64,000 nt of DNA, taken from the NCBI GenBank assembly GCA_964483325.1, contig CAZAAW010000007.1:70011-134010 (forward strand), written 5' to 3'. The position numbers were made by a program, and so were the translations under genes. The notes beneath the pieces were generated by a model. That model made no database searches. It was given only the letters and a program-made list of their open reading frames with translations, and had not been told where the DNA came from. The stretch comes from CAZAAW01 sp964483325. GTDB lineage: Bacteria > Pseudomonadota > Alphaproteobacteria > Rhizobiales > Kaistiaceae. Shown in pieces: positions 50,122 through 60,071 of the stretch (its first letter is position 1; each line of letters begins with the position of its first letter).

Positions 50122-51093
50122 GTGAAATTCCTCGACATCTTCACCCTTGCCCTTATCGGCTCCGTCATTCTCGGCGTGCTGCTGCCGGCAACGGGGCAGT
50201 TTGCCGAGGTCTTCGGCATTGTCTCCGACCTCGGCGTCGGCCTCCTGTTCTTCCTGCACGGCGCGCGCCTGTCGCGGGCGGCGGTGGTGGCGGGCATCAC
50301 GCATTGGCGGCTGCACCTTCTGGTGCTCGCCACGACCTTCGTCCTTTTCCCCGTCATCGGTCTGGCGGCCGGCCTGCTGCCGGAGGCGCTGTTGCCGGCG
50401 GCGCTCTATCCGGGCGTGCTCTTCCTCTGCCTGCTGCCGTCGACCGTCCAGTCGTCGATCGCCTTCACCTCGATCGCCGGCGGCAATGTTGCCGCCGCGG
50501 TGTGCTCGGCGACCGCCTCCAACATTCTCGGCATGTTCCTGACGCCGCTGCTCGCCGGTCTGTTCCTCGGCGGGCAGGGGGCCGGCTTCTCGCCCGGCAC
50601 GCTGGGAGCGATCCTGTTGCAGCTGTTGCTGCCCTTCGTCGCCGGCCAGCTGCTGCAGCCCTGGATCGGCGCCTTCGTGGCGCGGCAGCGGCGTGTCTTC
50701 GCCATCACCGACCGCGGCGTGATTCTGGCTGTGGTCTATCTCGCCTTTTCACATGCCGCAGCGACCGGGCTGTGGCAGCAACTGTCGGTTGGCGGCTTCG
50801 TGGCGCTGATCCTGCTCATGACGGTGCTGCTGGCGCTGGTGCTGGCCTTCACCAGGGTGGCGGCGCGGGCCTTCGGATTCGGGCGCGAGGACGAGATCGC
50901 CATCGTCTTCTGCGGCTCGAAGAAGAGCCTCGTCAGCGGCGTGCCGATGGCGAACGTGATCTTCCCGGCGGCCGATGTCGGGATGATCGTCCTGCCGGTG
51001 ATGGTGTTCCACCAGATCCAGCTGCTGGTCTGCGCCGCTCTGGCGCGTCGTTACGCTGGCAGTGCCGCAAGGGCGTCCAGCCGCGCCGCGTGA
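50122..51093 (+). CDS. Bile acid:sodium symporter family protein (BASS, YfeH-like)
   Basis: A 323-residue membrane protein with about ten hydrophobic segments, probably starting at GTG 50122. Motifs are DLGVGLLFFLHGARLSRAAV, LCLLPSTVQSSIAFTSIAGGN (the sodium-site region of the family) and FCGSKKSLVSGVPMA near the C-terminus. Members move organic anions with Na+; the substrate here is unknown. Divergent from the aminoglycoside acetyltransferase-like gene. Confidence 0.9.
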   Translation: MKFLDIFTLALIGSVILGVLLPATGQFAEVFGIVSDLGVGLLFFLHGARLSRAAVVAGITHWRLHLLVLATTFVLFPVIGLAAGLLPEALLPAALYPGVLFLCLLPSTVQSSIAFTSIAGGNVAAAVCSATASNILGMFLTPLLAGLFLGGQGAGFSPGTLGAILLQLLLPFVAGQLLQPWIGAFVARQRRVFAITDRGVILAVVYLAFSHAAATGLWQQLSVGGFVALILLMTVLLALVLAFTRVAARAFGFGREDEIAIVFCGSKKSLVSGVPMANVIFPAADVGMIVLPVMVFHQIQLLVCAALARRYAGSAARASSRAA

Positions 51094-51112
51094 GCCAGGG
51101 CGGCGCCTCGTA

Positions 51113-51832
51113 TCACTCGGCGGCGGTGGGCTGTGCCTCCAGCGGCGCGCCGGCGATCGGCGTCGCCTCCACCGTCGCATCCGGCAGGATGGCTGCGGCG
51201 CGCGGCAGGAACTTGCAGATGACGCTACCCGGGACGGCACCGGCGGGGCCCGAGAACCGGCCGCGGCGGCCGGTGGCGGCGACCACCATGGCGACGACAT
51301 CGCCCTTGCCGGAGAGCACCGGCCCGCCGCTCATGCCGGGAAAGGCGCGGCGGTCGAGCAGCACCAGCTCGGGCCACTGGCTGACGGTGCGCAGGCCACT
51401 GACGACATGGCCGCCCATCTGCACGAATTCGCGCCCGTAGGGATGGCCGATCATCTTCACCGGCAGGCCGATCGGCGGCGTCTCGCAGGACAGCGGCGAG
51501 ATCGCCAAGAGGGCGGTGTTGGTGACGTCGACGATGGCGAGGTCGACATTGGGATCGGTGGCGCGCACGATGCCGATCTGGGCGCGGCCGCGGTCGTCCT
51601 TGACGGTGACCTGCTTGTCCTCCGCCACCAGATGCGCCGCCGTCAGGATGATGCCCTGGCGGATCTGCACCCCGGCGCCGATATGCCCGTCGGTCAGACG
51701 GGTGATGGTCACCGTCGAGCCGGCGATATCGGTTTCATTGGCCGCAACAAGCGTCGGCGCAGCAGCGCCCAGCGCCGCCATGACGGCGGCGACGATGACG
51801 GTCGACCAGCGTCCCATCTCAACCTGCAGCAT
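51113..51832 (-). CDS. Periplasmic trypsin-like serine protease
   Basis: A 239-residue protein with a signal peptide (to about residue 31, ending VAA) and AAGGAG ribosome-binding site. The S1C-type catalytic triad is visible: His in LTAAH (about residue 67), Asp in VDLAIVD (about 96), Ser in GMSGGP (about 168). There is no PDZ domain, so it is shorter than DegP. The plus-strand symporter gene converges on it with a 19-base gap. Confidence 0.85.
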   Translation of the reverse strand: MLQVEMGRWSTVIVAAVMAALGAAAPTLVAANETDIAGSTVTITRLTDGHIGAGVQIRQGIILTAAHLVAEDKQVTVKDDRGRAQIGIVRATDPNVDLAIVDVTNTALLAISPLSCETPPIGLPVKMIGHPYGREFVQMGGHVVSGLRTVSQWPELVLLDRRAFPGMSGGPVLSGKGDVVAMVVAATGRRGRFSGPAGAVPGSVICKFLPRAAAILPDATVEATPIAGAPLEAQPTAAE

Positions 51833-52004
51833 TGGAAGGCTCCTTCTGCGAGCTTATGCCTCTGGCATCTGAATGCAATGGGCATGCCGTAGGCTGCATT
51901 GGCTTCTTTCCTGACGATACGCACAGTTTTCACGCCGGGTGCGGCGCACAATGACGCGGCCGAGCGTGTAGAAGGAGGCGCCAGGACCATGCAGGGGGGG
52001 CGCA

Positions 52005-52799
52005 ATGCACATCGTGAGGGCCAACGGCATTCGCCTGTCCGTCGCCGTGACCGGTCCGGCGGGCGCGCCGGCGATCGTTTTCTCCAATCCCCTGGGAACG
52101 GACCTGCGCATCTGGGAACCGTTGCTTGCCCATATGCCGGCGGCCCGCCGCCTGGTGCGCTACGACAAGCGCGGCCATGGCCTTTCCGATGACGGGCCGT
52201 CGCCGATAACCCTCGACGACCATGTCGACGACCTCCTCGGCATCCTCGATGCCCTGGGGATCGACAAGGCCTTTGTCGTCGGCGCCTCGCTCGGCGGCAT
52301 GATCGCCCAGGGCATTGCCGCCCGGGCGCCCGACCGCGTCACCGGCATCGCGCTCATCGGCACGGCGCATCGCATCGGCACGGCGGAAGGCTGGAGCGAG
52401 CGCATCCGGGTGATCGAGACGGGCGGCCTCGCAGCGGTCGCCGACGGCACCATGGAGCGCTGGTTTTCCCCAGCCTATCGAGCCACCCACGCCGATCAGG
52501 TGATCGGCTGGCGCAATCTCGTCCTGCGCGGCGGCGTCACCGGTTATCTCCGCTCCTGCGCCGTCCTGCGTGATGCCGATATCGGTGCTGCGACGCAAAC
52601 CATCAAGGTGCCGGCGCTCGCCCTCTGCGGGTCGCTCGACCCGACGGTGCCGCCCGAGGCGGCGCGCGCCACCGCCGAGCTGATCGCCGGCGCCCGGTTC
52701 TCGGTTCTCGACGGTCTGGCGCATATGGCGATCGTCGAGGCGCCGGACCGCGTTGCTGCGGCTCTTCTTCCCTTCATGGATCGGCCCGCAGCCGGCTGA
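52005..52799 (+). CDS. pcaD: Alpha/beta hydrolase, probable 3-oxoadipate enol-lactonase
   Basis: A 264-residue alpha/beta hydrolase: nucleophile Ser in VVGASLGGMIAQ (about residue 94), oxyanion region VFSNPLGTDLRIWEP typical of PcaD, RYDKRGHGLSD, Asp in LCGSLDPTVPPE and His in LAHMAIVEAP. PcaD hydrolyses 3-oxoadipate enol-lactone in the protocatechuate branch; no other pca genes are in the window, so a related role in another pathway is possible. Confidence 0.8.
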   Translation: MHIVRANGIRLSVAVTGPAGAPAIVFSNPLGTDLRIWEPLLAHMPAARRLVRYDKRGHGLSDDGPSPITLDDHVDDLLGILDALGIDKAFVVGASLGGMIAQGIAARAPDRVTGIALIGTAHRIGTAEGWSERIRVIETGGLAAVADGTMERWFSPAYRATHADQVIGWRNLVLRGGVTGYLRSCAVLRDADIGAATQTIKVPALALCGSLDPTVPPEAARATAELIAGARFSVLDGLAHMAIVEAPDRVAAALLPFMDRPAAG

Positions 52800-52843
52800 T
52801 CCCCTCCCTTTCTTCGCACAGCGCGGCAGGAGACCCGACCGTC

Positions 52844-54505
52844 ATGGACGACCGCAGCCCCATGCCACCGATCAAGCCTATCACCGAGGTGGCCGACGAG
52901 GTCGGCATCCCCGAGGACGCCGTCGAGCCATACGGTAGAACCAAGGCGAAGATCTCCGGCGCCTACCTAGCGACCCTTGCCGACCGCCCGAAGGGCAAGC
53001 TGATCCTGATGACGGCGATCAATCCGACCAAGGCGGGGGAGGGCAAGACGACCACCTCCATCGGCCTCGGCGATGCGATGAACCGGATCGGCTGCAGGAC
53101 GATCATCGCCCTGCGCGAGCCCAGCCTCGGCCCCTGCTTCGGCCAGAAAGGCGGCGCCACCGGCGGCGGCATGGCGCAGCTGGTGCCCGCCAACGACATC
53201 AACCTGCACTTCACCGGCGATTTCCACGCCATCACCACGGCGCACAATCTGCTGGCGGCGCTGCTCGACAATCACATCCACTGGGGCAATTCGCTCGGCA
53301 TCGACCCGCGGCGGGTGTTCTGGCCACGCGTCGTCGACATGAACGACCGGACGCTGCGGGACATGGTCATCGGCCTTGGCGGGACCGGCAACGGCGTGCC
53401 GCGCGAGGCGCGCTTCGACATCACCGCGGCGTCGGAGATCATGGCCGTCCTCTGCCTGGCGCGCGACCTGGCCGATGCGCAGGAGCGGCTCGGCCGCATC
53501 GTCGTCGCCCAGGCCTTCGACGGCCGCCTGGTCACGGCCGGCGAGCTCGGCGCGGCGCCGGCCATGGCGGCGGTGCTGCGCGATGCGCTGATGCCCAACC
53601 TGGTGCAGACGCTGGAGCACACGCCGGCGCTGGTGCATGGCGGGCCCTTCGCCAACATCGCCCATGGCTGCAACTCGGTGATCGCCACCCGCGCCGCCCT
53701 GGCGCTGGGCGACTACGTGATCACCGAAGCCGGTTTCGGTGCCGATCTCGGCGCCGAGAAATTCCTCGACATCAAGTGCCGTCAGGCCGGGCTGTCGCCC
53801 GACATGGCCGTGGTCGTCGCCACGGTGCGGGCGCTCAAGCTGCACGGCCGGGCGAACGAGCGGACCCTGGAGCAGGAAGATCTCGGCGCGCTGCGGCTCG
53901 GCCTCGCCAACCTGCTGCGTCATGTCGAGAACCTGAAGAAATACGGCCTGCCGGTGCTGGTCGCCATCAACCGCTTCGCCACCGACAGCGATGCCGAGCT
54001 CGCCCTTGTCGACGCGCTGTGCGTCGGTGCTGGGGTCGCAGCGGTCCGCTGCGATCACTATGCGCGCGGCGGCGCCGGTGCCGAGGATCTGGCGCGGGCC
54101 GTGGTGGCGGTGCTCGAAACGGCGCAGGCGGCGTTTCAGCCGCTCTATGCCGACGACCTGCCGCTGGTGCAGAAGATCGAGACCGTGGCGCGCGAAATCT
54201 ACCGCGCCGACGGCGTCGAGCTGTCGCCGCAGGCGGCGCGGCGGCTCGCCTTGTTCGAGGAGGGCGGCTATGGCCGCCTGCCTATCTGCATCGCCAAGAC
54301 GCAATACAGCTTCTCCGCCGATCCGACCCTGGTCGGGGCGCCGACCGGTTACATGCTGCCGGTGCGCGAGGTCCGCCTGTCGGCCGGCGCCGGTTTCGTC
54401 GTCGCGGTGGCGGGAGAGATGATGACGATGCCCGGCCTGCCGCGGCATCCGGCGTCGGAGCATATCGGCCTTGGGCCGAACGGCGAGATCGTCGGGCTCC
54501 ACTGA
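52844..54505 (+). CDS. fhs: Formate-tetrahydrofolate ligase
   Basis: A 553-residue enzyme that joins formate to tetrahydrofolate using ATP. Diagnostic parts are AINPTKAGEGKTTTSIGL (P-loop, about residues 60-77), EPSLGPCFGQKGGATGGG (about 90-108), LVHGGPFANIAHGCNSV and EAGFGADLGAEKF. Length is normal. It starts 44 bases after the hydrolase gene with GCAGGAGA upstream and supplies one-carbon units; no folD/gcv genes are adjacent. Confidence 0.96.
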   Translation: MDDRSPMPPIKPITEVADEVGIPEDAVEPYGRTKAKISGAYLATLADRPKGKLILMTAINPTKAGEGKTTTSIGLGDAMNRIGCRTIIALREPSLGPCFGQKGGATGGGMAQLVPANDINLHFTGDFHAITTAHNLLAALLDNHIHWGNSLGIDPRRVFWPRVVDMNDRTLRDMVIGLGGTGNGVPREARFDITAASEIMAVLCLARDLADAQERLGRIVVAQAFDGRLVTAGELGAAPAMAAVLRDALMPNLVQTLEHTPALVHGGPFANIAHGCNSVIATRAALALGDYVITEAGFGADLGAEKFLDIKCRQAGLSPDMAVVVATVRALKLHGRANERTLEQEDLGALRLGLANLLRHVENLKKYGLPVLVAINRFATDSDAELALVDALCVGAGVAAVRCDHYARGGAGAEDLARAVVAVLETAQAAFQPLYADDLPLVQKIETVAREIYRADGVELSPQAARRLALFEEGGYGRLPICIAKTQYSFSADPTLVGAPTGYMLPVREVRLSAGAGFVVAVAGEMMTMPGLPRHPASEHIGLGPNGEIVGLH

Positions 54506-54583
54506 GGCGCGTTGCGGCGGCGGGCGCGGCACCCTATCTCCTGGTGTCGGCCTGTCTGCCGCAATCTGACGGAAAAAGCGACG

Positions 54584-54928
54584 ATGCTGGTCTTGCTGGT
54601 GCGCCTTGTCGGGCTGGGTTTCCTGGCTGCGGCGCTGGTGACCATCGTCATCGACGGGGCGCGCTCCATCGCGGTATCGTCGCTCACCATGACGCCGCTC
54701 GGCACCACCTGGTTCACGCTCAGCCCCAATTCGCTCGGCGCCTTCCAGACCTTCATCCAGCGCAGCGTCGAGCCGACGGTCGGCCATTGGGTGTGGAATC
54801 CGCTCATCCAGTGGGTCCTGCTGCGGCCGACCTGGCTGGTCCTGGCGGTCGTCGCGGTCGGGCTGCTGCTGTTGCCGCGCCGCCTGCGCCGCCACCGTCC
54901 GGCCGTTCCGCGCTGGGAAAGAGGCTGA
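54584..54928 (+). CDS. Small inner-membrane protein of unknown function
   Basis: A 114-residue protein starting at ATG 54584 (the frame is open upstream). Two membrane segments are clear: LVRLVGLGFLAAALVTIVIDG near the start and LVLAVVAVGLLLLP near the end. The middle (TTWFTLSPNSLGAFQTFIQRSV) is conserved-looking with Trp and Asn. Common next to housekeeping genes in this group; no function known. 23 bases before the msrA gene. Confidence 0.65.
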   Translation: MLVLLVRLVGLGFLAAALVTIVIDGARSIAVSSLTMTPLGTTWFTLSPNSLGAFQTFIQRSVEPTVGHWVWNPLIQWVLLRPTWLVLAVVAVGLLLLPRRLRRHRPAVPRWERG

Positions 54929-54951
54929 CGCGTTCTCACCGAAAGGAGAGC

Positions 54952-55620
54952 ATGATGAATCTCTTCGATATCCTCGGCAGCAAGAAGCTGAGCCTGCCGA
55001 CCCCCGAGGAAGCGCTGCCGGGCCGCCCCGACGCCATCCCCACCGCCGAAACGCATTTCGTCAGCGGCCGGGCTCTCAAGCCGCCTTATCCGGCGGGGAT
55101 CGAGACGGCGCTGTTCGGCCTCGGCTGCTTCTGGGGTGCGGAGAAGGCCTTCTGGAAGCGCGACGGCGTCTATGTCACGGCGGTCGGCTATGCCGGCGGC
55201 TTCACGCCCAATCCGACCTATCGCGAGGTCTGCAGCGGCGCCACCGGCCACAATGAGGTGGTCCTGGTCGCGTTCGACCCCAAGGTCGTCAGCTATGGCG
55301 AACTGGTGAAGCTGTTCTTCGAAAGCCACGACCCGACGCAGGGCATGCGCCAGGGCGCCGATGTCGGCACGCAGTACCGCTCCGCCATCTACGTCGCCGA
55401 CGCCGCCCAGCGCGCCACGGCCGAGGCGGCACTGAAATCCTATGATGCCGCCCTGAAGGCCCGCGGCTACGGCCCGATCACCACGGAAATCGTCGACCGG
55501 CCGGAATTCTACTTCGCCGAGGACTACCACCAGCAATATCTGGCGAAGAATCCCGACGGCTATTGCGGCCTCGGCGGCACCGGCGTCGCGTGCCAGATCG
55601 GTACGGGCGTCGCAGCCTAG
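54952..55620 (+). CDS. msrA: Peptide-methionine (S)-S-oxide reductase
   Basis: A 222-residue MsrA with tandem in-frame ATGs (54952, 54955) behind AAAGGAGAG. The catalytic Cys is in GLGCFWGAEKAFW (about residue 60); VGYAGG, GHNEVV, HDPTQ and FYFAEDYHQQYL are family hallmarks. The C-terminal Cys residues (CGLGGTGVAC) can resolve the sulfenate. It repairs oxidised Met. The stop overlaps the converging mepA stop by four bases. Confidence 0.96.
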   Translation: MMNLFDILGSKKLSLPTPEEALPGRPDAIPTAETHFVSGRALKPPYPAGIETALFGLGCFWGAEKAFWKRDGVYVTAVGYAGGFTPNPTYREVCSGATGHNEVVLVAFDPKVVSYGELVKLFFESHDPTQGMRQGADVGTQYRSAIYVADAAQRATAEAALKSYDAALKARGYGPITTEIVDRPEFYFAEDYHQQYLAKNPDGYCGLGGTGVACQIGTGVAA

Positions 55621-56552
55621 CGGTCGGGACGCGCCCGGGGCAGGGGGACGCCGGCGATGGCGGCCTGCGCCTCGCCCGGCTCCATCCCGGCGGTCAGGAC
55701 GGCGGCGCAGGCGCCCGGAAGGTCACTGAGCGTCAGCGGCGGCGGTGGCCGATAGGGCCGCTGCGGCCGCTCCGGTGGCGGCGGCTTCGGTTTGAACCAG
55801 GAGGCGAGCTCGGCGCCGCAGCCGTCGCCGGGCGGCGGCGCCGCCTGGTTGACGCAACCGGCCATGCCCTGCGGGCAACGCAGGCGCACATGGATATGGT
55901 CGTCATGGCCGGCCCAGGGCCGGACCTTGCGCAGCCATGCCGTGTCGGTGCCGGCGCTGCGGCAGAGCAGCTGCTTGATGGCGGCGCTGACGAAGACCCG
56001 TTCCACCTCCGGATAGGAGACCGAGCGGCGGATCAGACGGGTATAGGCCTCTGACCAGCGGGCCGGATCGACCTCGAGCCGGCCGCGGCGCAGCACCGAC
56101 TGCGCGCCCATCGTCTCGCGTTCCTCGGCCGTCAGCGTGCGGTCCGGCATCTCCGCCAGCCAGAGATCGACGTCGAGGCCGATCTGGTGACTGGCATGGC
56201 CGCTCGACATCGGCCCGCCGCGCGGCTGGCTCATGTCGCCGACCAGCAGGCCGCGGACGCCGTCCCTGGCGGCAAGGTCGCGGCCGAGGTTTTCGATATA
56301 GGCGACCAGCGAGGGGTGGCCCCAGTTGCGGTTGCGCGACAGGCGCATGACCTGCCAGGCCGAGCCGTCGGTGGGCAGCGCCACGGCGCCGGCCATGCAG
56401 CCCTTGGCATAGGAGCCGATGGCGCGCGGCTCGCCGGGGCTCGGATCGGCGACGCGGCCGAACAGGACTTTCGCCGGCACCGGATCGGCGGCAGCGGCCG
56501 GGACGGCAAACCCCAAGGCGGCCAGTCCCGCCAGGAGAAGATGCGGTTTCAC
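55617..56552 (-). CDS. mepA: Penicillin-insensitive murein endopeptidase
   Basis: A 311-residue LAS-type metallopeptidase that cleaves D-Ala-meso-DAP cross-links of peptidoglycan. Signal peptide to about residue 21 (ending AAA). Zinc ligands: SGHASHQIGLDVD (H and D of the HxxxxxxxD motif) and HDDHIHVRL (HxH). The C-terminal region is Pro-rich and Cys-containing. It ends four bases inside the msrA 3' end. Confidence 0.95.
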   Translation of the reverse strand: MKPHLLLAGLAALGFAVPAAAADPVPAKVLFGRVADPSPGEPRAIGSYAKGCMAGAVALPTDGSAWQVMRLSRNRNWGHPSLVAYIENLGRDLAARDGVRGLLVGDMSQPRGGPMSSGHASHQIGLDVDLWLAEMPDRTLTAEERETMGAQSVLRRGRLEVDPARWSEAYTRLIRRSVSYPEVERVFVSAAIKQLLCRSAGTDTAWLRKVRPWAGHDDHIHVRLRCPQGMAGCVNQAAPPPGDGCGAELASWFKPKPPPPERPQRPYRPPPPLTLSDLPGACAAVLTAGMEPGEAQAAIAGVPLPRARPDR

Positions 56553-56643
56553 GGACGGCAGCCCCTGCGCTCCCTGGCGATTCGTCTGCCGACGCTATCG
56601 CCGCAGCGGAAGCCGAGGCAAGTCAGAGGCGCGTGAAGAGACG

Positions 56644-57489
56644 TCAGCTCTCCACCGGCTCGCCGCCATTCGGGTGCAGCATCTGGCCGGTCATGTAGGA
56701 GGAATCGTCGCAGGCGAGGAAGAGATGGCAGGGCGCTACCTCGTTTGGCTGCCCGGGACGGCCGAGCGGCGTGTCCTTGCCGAAGGATTTCACCTGGTCG
56801 GGCGGGAAGGTCGAAGGGATGAGCGGCGTCCAGATCGGTCCCGGCGCGACGCCGTTGACGCGGATGCCGCGCTCCGCGAGGTTGCCGGCAAGGGAGCGGG
56901 TGAAGGCGACGATGGCCCCCTTGGTGCTCGAATAGTCGAGAAGGTGCGGCGAGCCGCGATAGGCGGTCACCGACGCGGTGTTGACGATCGTCGCGCCTTT
57001 CTGCATGTGCTGCAGCGCCGCCTGCGCCATGTAGATGTAGCCGAAGATATTGGTGCGGAAGGTCTGTTCCACCTGCTCCGGCGAGATCTCTTCCAGCTTG
57101 CGCTTGGGATGCTGTTCGGCGGCGTTGTTGACCAGGCAGTCGAGCCGGCCGAAAGCCTGAACCGTCTGCTCGACGGCCTGGCGGCAGAATTCGGGATCGC
57201 CGACGTCGCCGCGCAGTAGCAGCGCTTCGCCGCCTTCCGCCTTGACGAGACCGGCAGTCTTCTGCGCGTCCTCGTCCTCCGAATGGTAGACGATGGCAAC
57301 CTGCGCGCCCTCGCGGGCGAAGAGGATCGCCACGGCGCGGCCGATGCCGGAATCGCCGCCGGTGATCAGCGCCGCCTTGCCGCGCATGCGGCCGCTGCCG
57401 GCAAAGCGCGGCTCGTAGCGCGGCGGCGGATCCATTCCGGATTCGTCGTTGGTCGGCCGGGCGGCCTTGTCCTGGCTGCGTTGATCCAT
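56644..57489 (-). CDS. SDR-family oxidoreductase (general stress/YhdG-like)
   Basis: A 281-residue short-chain dehydrogenase starting at ATG 57489. N-terminal extension of about 40 residues typical of the YhdF/GSP39 group, then TGGDSGIGRAVA (NAD(P)-binding), NNAAEQH, catalytic Ser in NTASV, Tyr-x-x-x-Lys in LLDYSSTKGA, and NGVAPGPIWTPLIPST. Members are stress-induced reductases. It lies downstream of otsA and may be in the same operon. Confidence 0.9.
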   Translation of the reverse strand: MDQRSQDKAARPTNDESGMDPPPRYEPRFAGSGRMRGKAALITGGDSGIGRAVAILFAREGAQVAIVYHSEDEDAQKTAGLVKAEGGEALLLRGDVGDPEFCRQAVEQTVQAFGRLDCLVNNAAEQHPKRKLEEISPEQVEQTFRTNIFGYIYMAQAALQHMQKGATIVNTASVTAYRGSPHLLDYSSTKGAIVAFTRSLAGNLAERGIRVNGVAPGPIWTPLIPSTFPPDQVKSFGKDTPLGRPGQPNEVAPCHLFLACDDSSYMTGQMLHPNGGEPVES

Positions 57490-57554
57490 GGCGTCACCTC
57501 TTCGCGCCGGCAACGCACGCGCTCCCGCCAATGTTCCGCCGCCGCGGATCGGAC

Positions 57555-58949
57555 CTAGCTGGCCCGCGCCATCACGCGCGTCTTGCGCAGGGCGTCGAGG
57601 AACTCGAAGCACCAGCGGTGGATGTCGTAGTCGCTGATGCGCCGGAACATCCGCTCCCAGCGGTCGCGCCGCTCGTTCTGCGGCATGGCGAGCGCCCGGG
57701 CGATGGCGTTGGCGATGTCCTCGATGTCGTAGGGATTGATCAGCAGGGCGCCGTCCATTTCGCGCGCCGCGCCGGCGAAGCGCGACAGCACCAGGACGCC
57801 GGGATCCTCCGGGTCCTGCGAGGCGACATATTCCTTGGCGACGAGGTTCATGCCATCGCGCAGCGGCGTCACCAGCCCGACATCGGCCTGGCGATAGAGG
57901 CCGGCGAGGGCAGGGCGGGTAATGGTGCGGTTGATGTAGCGGATCGGCGTCCAGTCGACATCGCCGAGGGCGCCGTTGAAACGGCCGGCGAGCTCGGCCA
58001 CCTCGCGCTGCATGTCGGCATATTCGGGCACCTCGGAGCGCGATTTCGGGGTCACCTGCAGGTAGACGACCTTGCCGCGCGCCGCCGGATTGGTCTCGAT
58101 GAAGTGGGCATAGGCATGCAGGCGCTCCTTGAGGCCCTTGGAATAGTCGAGGCGGTCGACGCCGATCACCAGCTGCTCTCCGTGGAGCGACTTGCGGGTC
58201 CGCTGCACCAGCGGATTGCGCTCCGCGTCGGCTGCCAGCGTGGCGAATTCCTGAGCGTCGATGCCGATCGGGAAGACGCCCATGGCGAAGAGGCGGCCAT
58301 AGGCGTCGAAGATCTCGCTGCCGACGCGGCTGCCGAGGCCCTCGCGGATGAGGCTGGCGGCGAAATTTTCCGCGTCGAACGCCGTCTGGAAGCCAACGAG
58401 GTCGTAGCTGGCCAGCGCCCGCGTGATCGACTCGTGCGGCGGCAGCGCGAACAGCACGTCCGGCGGCGGCCAGGGAATGTGCAGGAAGAAGCCGATGCGG
58501 TTGCGCAGGCCCATCTGGCGTAGCTCCGACGCCAGCGGGATGAGATGGTAGTCGTGGACCCAGATGATGTCGTCGCGCTGCACCAGCGGCGCCAGCGTCC
58601 GCGCAAAGAAGCGGTTGACGCGGAAATATCCCGCCATGTCCTTGCGGGAGAAATCGGTCAGGTCGAGCCGGTAATGGAACAGCGGCCACAGCGACCGGTT
58701 GGCGAAGCCTGAATAATATTCCTCCAGGTCGCGCGTCGTCAGGTCGACCAGCGCGTAGGTAATGTTGCCGTCGACGCGCGTTGCGACATGGTCGGTCTCG
58801 CGGTTGCCGCTGTTTTCGCCTGACCAGCCGAACCACATGCCGCCTTCGGCCGCGAGGGCCGAGTGCAGGGCCACGGCAAGTCCACCGGCGCTGTTGGCCG
58901 CCTTGGACGACGCCGGCACCCGGTTGGACACGACAATCAGACGACTCAA
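57555..58949 (-). CDS. otsA: Trehalose-6-phosphate synthase (GT20)
   Basis: A 464-residue glycosyltransferase that joins UDP-glucose and glucose-6-phosphate. SNRVPA near the N-terminus, VHDYHLIPL, HIPWP, GFQT, IGVDRLDYSKGL and the late LRDGMNLVAKEYVA are complete and diagnostic. It follows otsB by 94 bases on the minus strand. Trehalose is a compatible solute, so this pair probably serves osmotic and desiccation tolerance. Confidence 0.96.
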   Translation of the reverse strand: MSRLIVVSNRVPASSKAANSAGGLAVALHSALAAEGGMWFGWSGENSGNRETDHVATRVDGNITYALVDLTTRDLEEYYSGFANRSLWPLFHYRLDLTDFSRKDMAGYFRVNRFFARTLAPLVQRDDIIWVHDYHLIPLASELRQMGLRNRIGFFLHIPWPPPDVLFALPPHESITRALASYDLVGFQTAFDAENFAASLIREGLGSRVGSEIFDAYGRLFAMGVFPIGIDAQEFATLAADAERNPLVQRTRKSLHGEQLVIGVDRLDYSKGLKERLHAYAHFIETNPAARGKVVYLQVTPKSRSEVPEYADMQREVAELAGRFNGALGDVDWTPIRYINRTITRPALAGLYRQADVGLVTPLRDGMNLVAKEYVASQDPEDPGVLVLSRFAGAAREMDGALLINPYDIEDIANAIARALAMPQNERRDRWERMFRRISDYDIHRWCFEFLDALRKTRVMARAS

Positions 58950-59043
58950 ACGACACTCCTCTTCCGTTGCCGGCCAGCGGATCTCCGCCAGCCGGGAGGC
59001 ACTTTAACAAACTTGCCCAACGTCCCAATGACGAGACGGCATT

Positions 59044-59844
59044 TCACGGCCCGCGCGCCAGCCCGGCGAGCCAGTCGCGCACGGCTGCTACACCCGGGGC
59101 GCGGAAGCGCGCGGCGCTCGGCCGCTCCTCGCCGCCGACGCGGACGCTGACGCCGCCGAGCTCGTTGACGACACGAAACATCGCCTCGTCGGTGAGATCG
59201 TCGCCGAGGGCGATCAGCCGCCGGCCGGCGAAGGGCGGCGCGGCGGCAAGGTCGCTGACGGCGGTGCCCTTGCTCGACGCGGCCGGACGCAGCTCGATCA
59301 CCATTTTGCCGAGCTGCACTGCCAGGCTGTCGCCGACGGTGCCGGCGAGGCCGCGGATAGCGGCCTCCAGCGCGGGACCTGCTTCCGGCGCCAGCCGGTA
59401 ATGCACCGCAATGGCGCTTCCCTTGTCCTCCAGGACGGCGCCGGCGTGGGTGCCGGCGAGGGCGGCGAGCCGTGGTCGCAGCACGTCGAGCGCCGCCGGG
59501 GCCTGCGGCCGCGACACCCGTCCGTCCGGCGTGCGTGTCTCGAAGCCATGCAGCCCGGCGGCGGCGAAGCGTTCGGGCGCGAACAGTGCGTCGAGAGTCT
59601 CGATCGACCGTCCGGAGACGAGCGCCAGCGCTCCATCGTTGCGGTCGGCAATAGCGCGCAGCGTGGCGGCGAGATCGGCCGGCACATAGACCGCGTCGGG
59701 CGTCGTCGCGATCTCCAGGAGCGTGCCGTCGACATCGAGGAAGAATGCCCAGTCGGCCGCCCGGAAGGGCAGCGGAAAGGTGGCGCCGCGGTGTTCTGCC
59801 GATGGCGTGAAGGGAGTTGGTTCGATTGGCATGGGTGTCGACAA
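59044..59844 (-). CDS. otsB: Trehalose-6-phosphate phosphatase
   Basis: A 266-residue HAD-type phosphatase; ATG 59844 or 59832 may be the start. FFLDVDGTLLEIA (nucleophile Asp), ALVSGRS, KGSAIAVHYR and ALGDDLTDEAMF (metal-binding Asp pair) are all present. It removes phosphate from trehalose-6-phosphate. It precedes otsA, so the order is otsB-otsA. A 230-base region separates it from the divergent kup gene. Confidence 0.94.
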   Translation of the reverse strand: MSTPMPIEPTPFTPSAEHRGATFPLPFRAADWAFFLDVDGTLLEIATTPDAVYVPADLAATLRAIADRNDGALALVSGRSIETLDALFAPERFAAAGLHGFETRTPDGRVSRPQAPAALDVLRPRLAALAGTHAGAVLEDKGSAIAVHYRLAPEAGPALEAAIRGLAGTVGDSLAVQLGKMVIELRPAASSKGTAVSDLAAAPPFAGRRLIALGDDLTDEAMFRVVNELGGVSVRVGGEERPSAARFRAPGVAAVRDWLAGLARGP

Positions 59845-60071
59845 GCATAACGCCGAAGCGCGGCTTTGGTGCCATGGCTAAGGCCAAGGGCGGATTCCCC
59901 GAAGGACTGCCGGCATGGTGCCCTTTCACGGGGCCGATCTGAAGCCTTTGCCGCCTGGCTCGCCGGGACTCATGCCGCCCTATTTGTCACAGGCAAAATC
60001 ATCCTTCGCGTTGCGTTCGTCCTGATGGATGGTTATAAGCCCGCCCCGCCGCCGGTTGGGTGCGGTGCAGC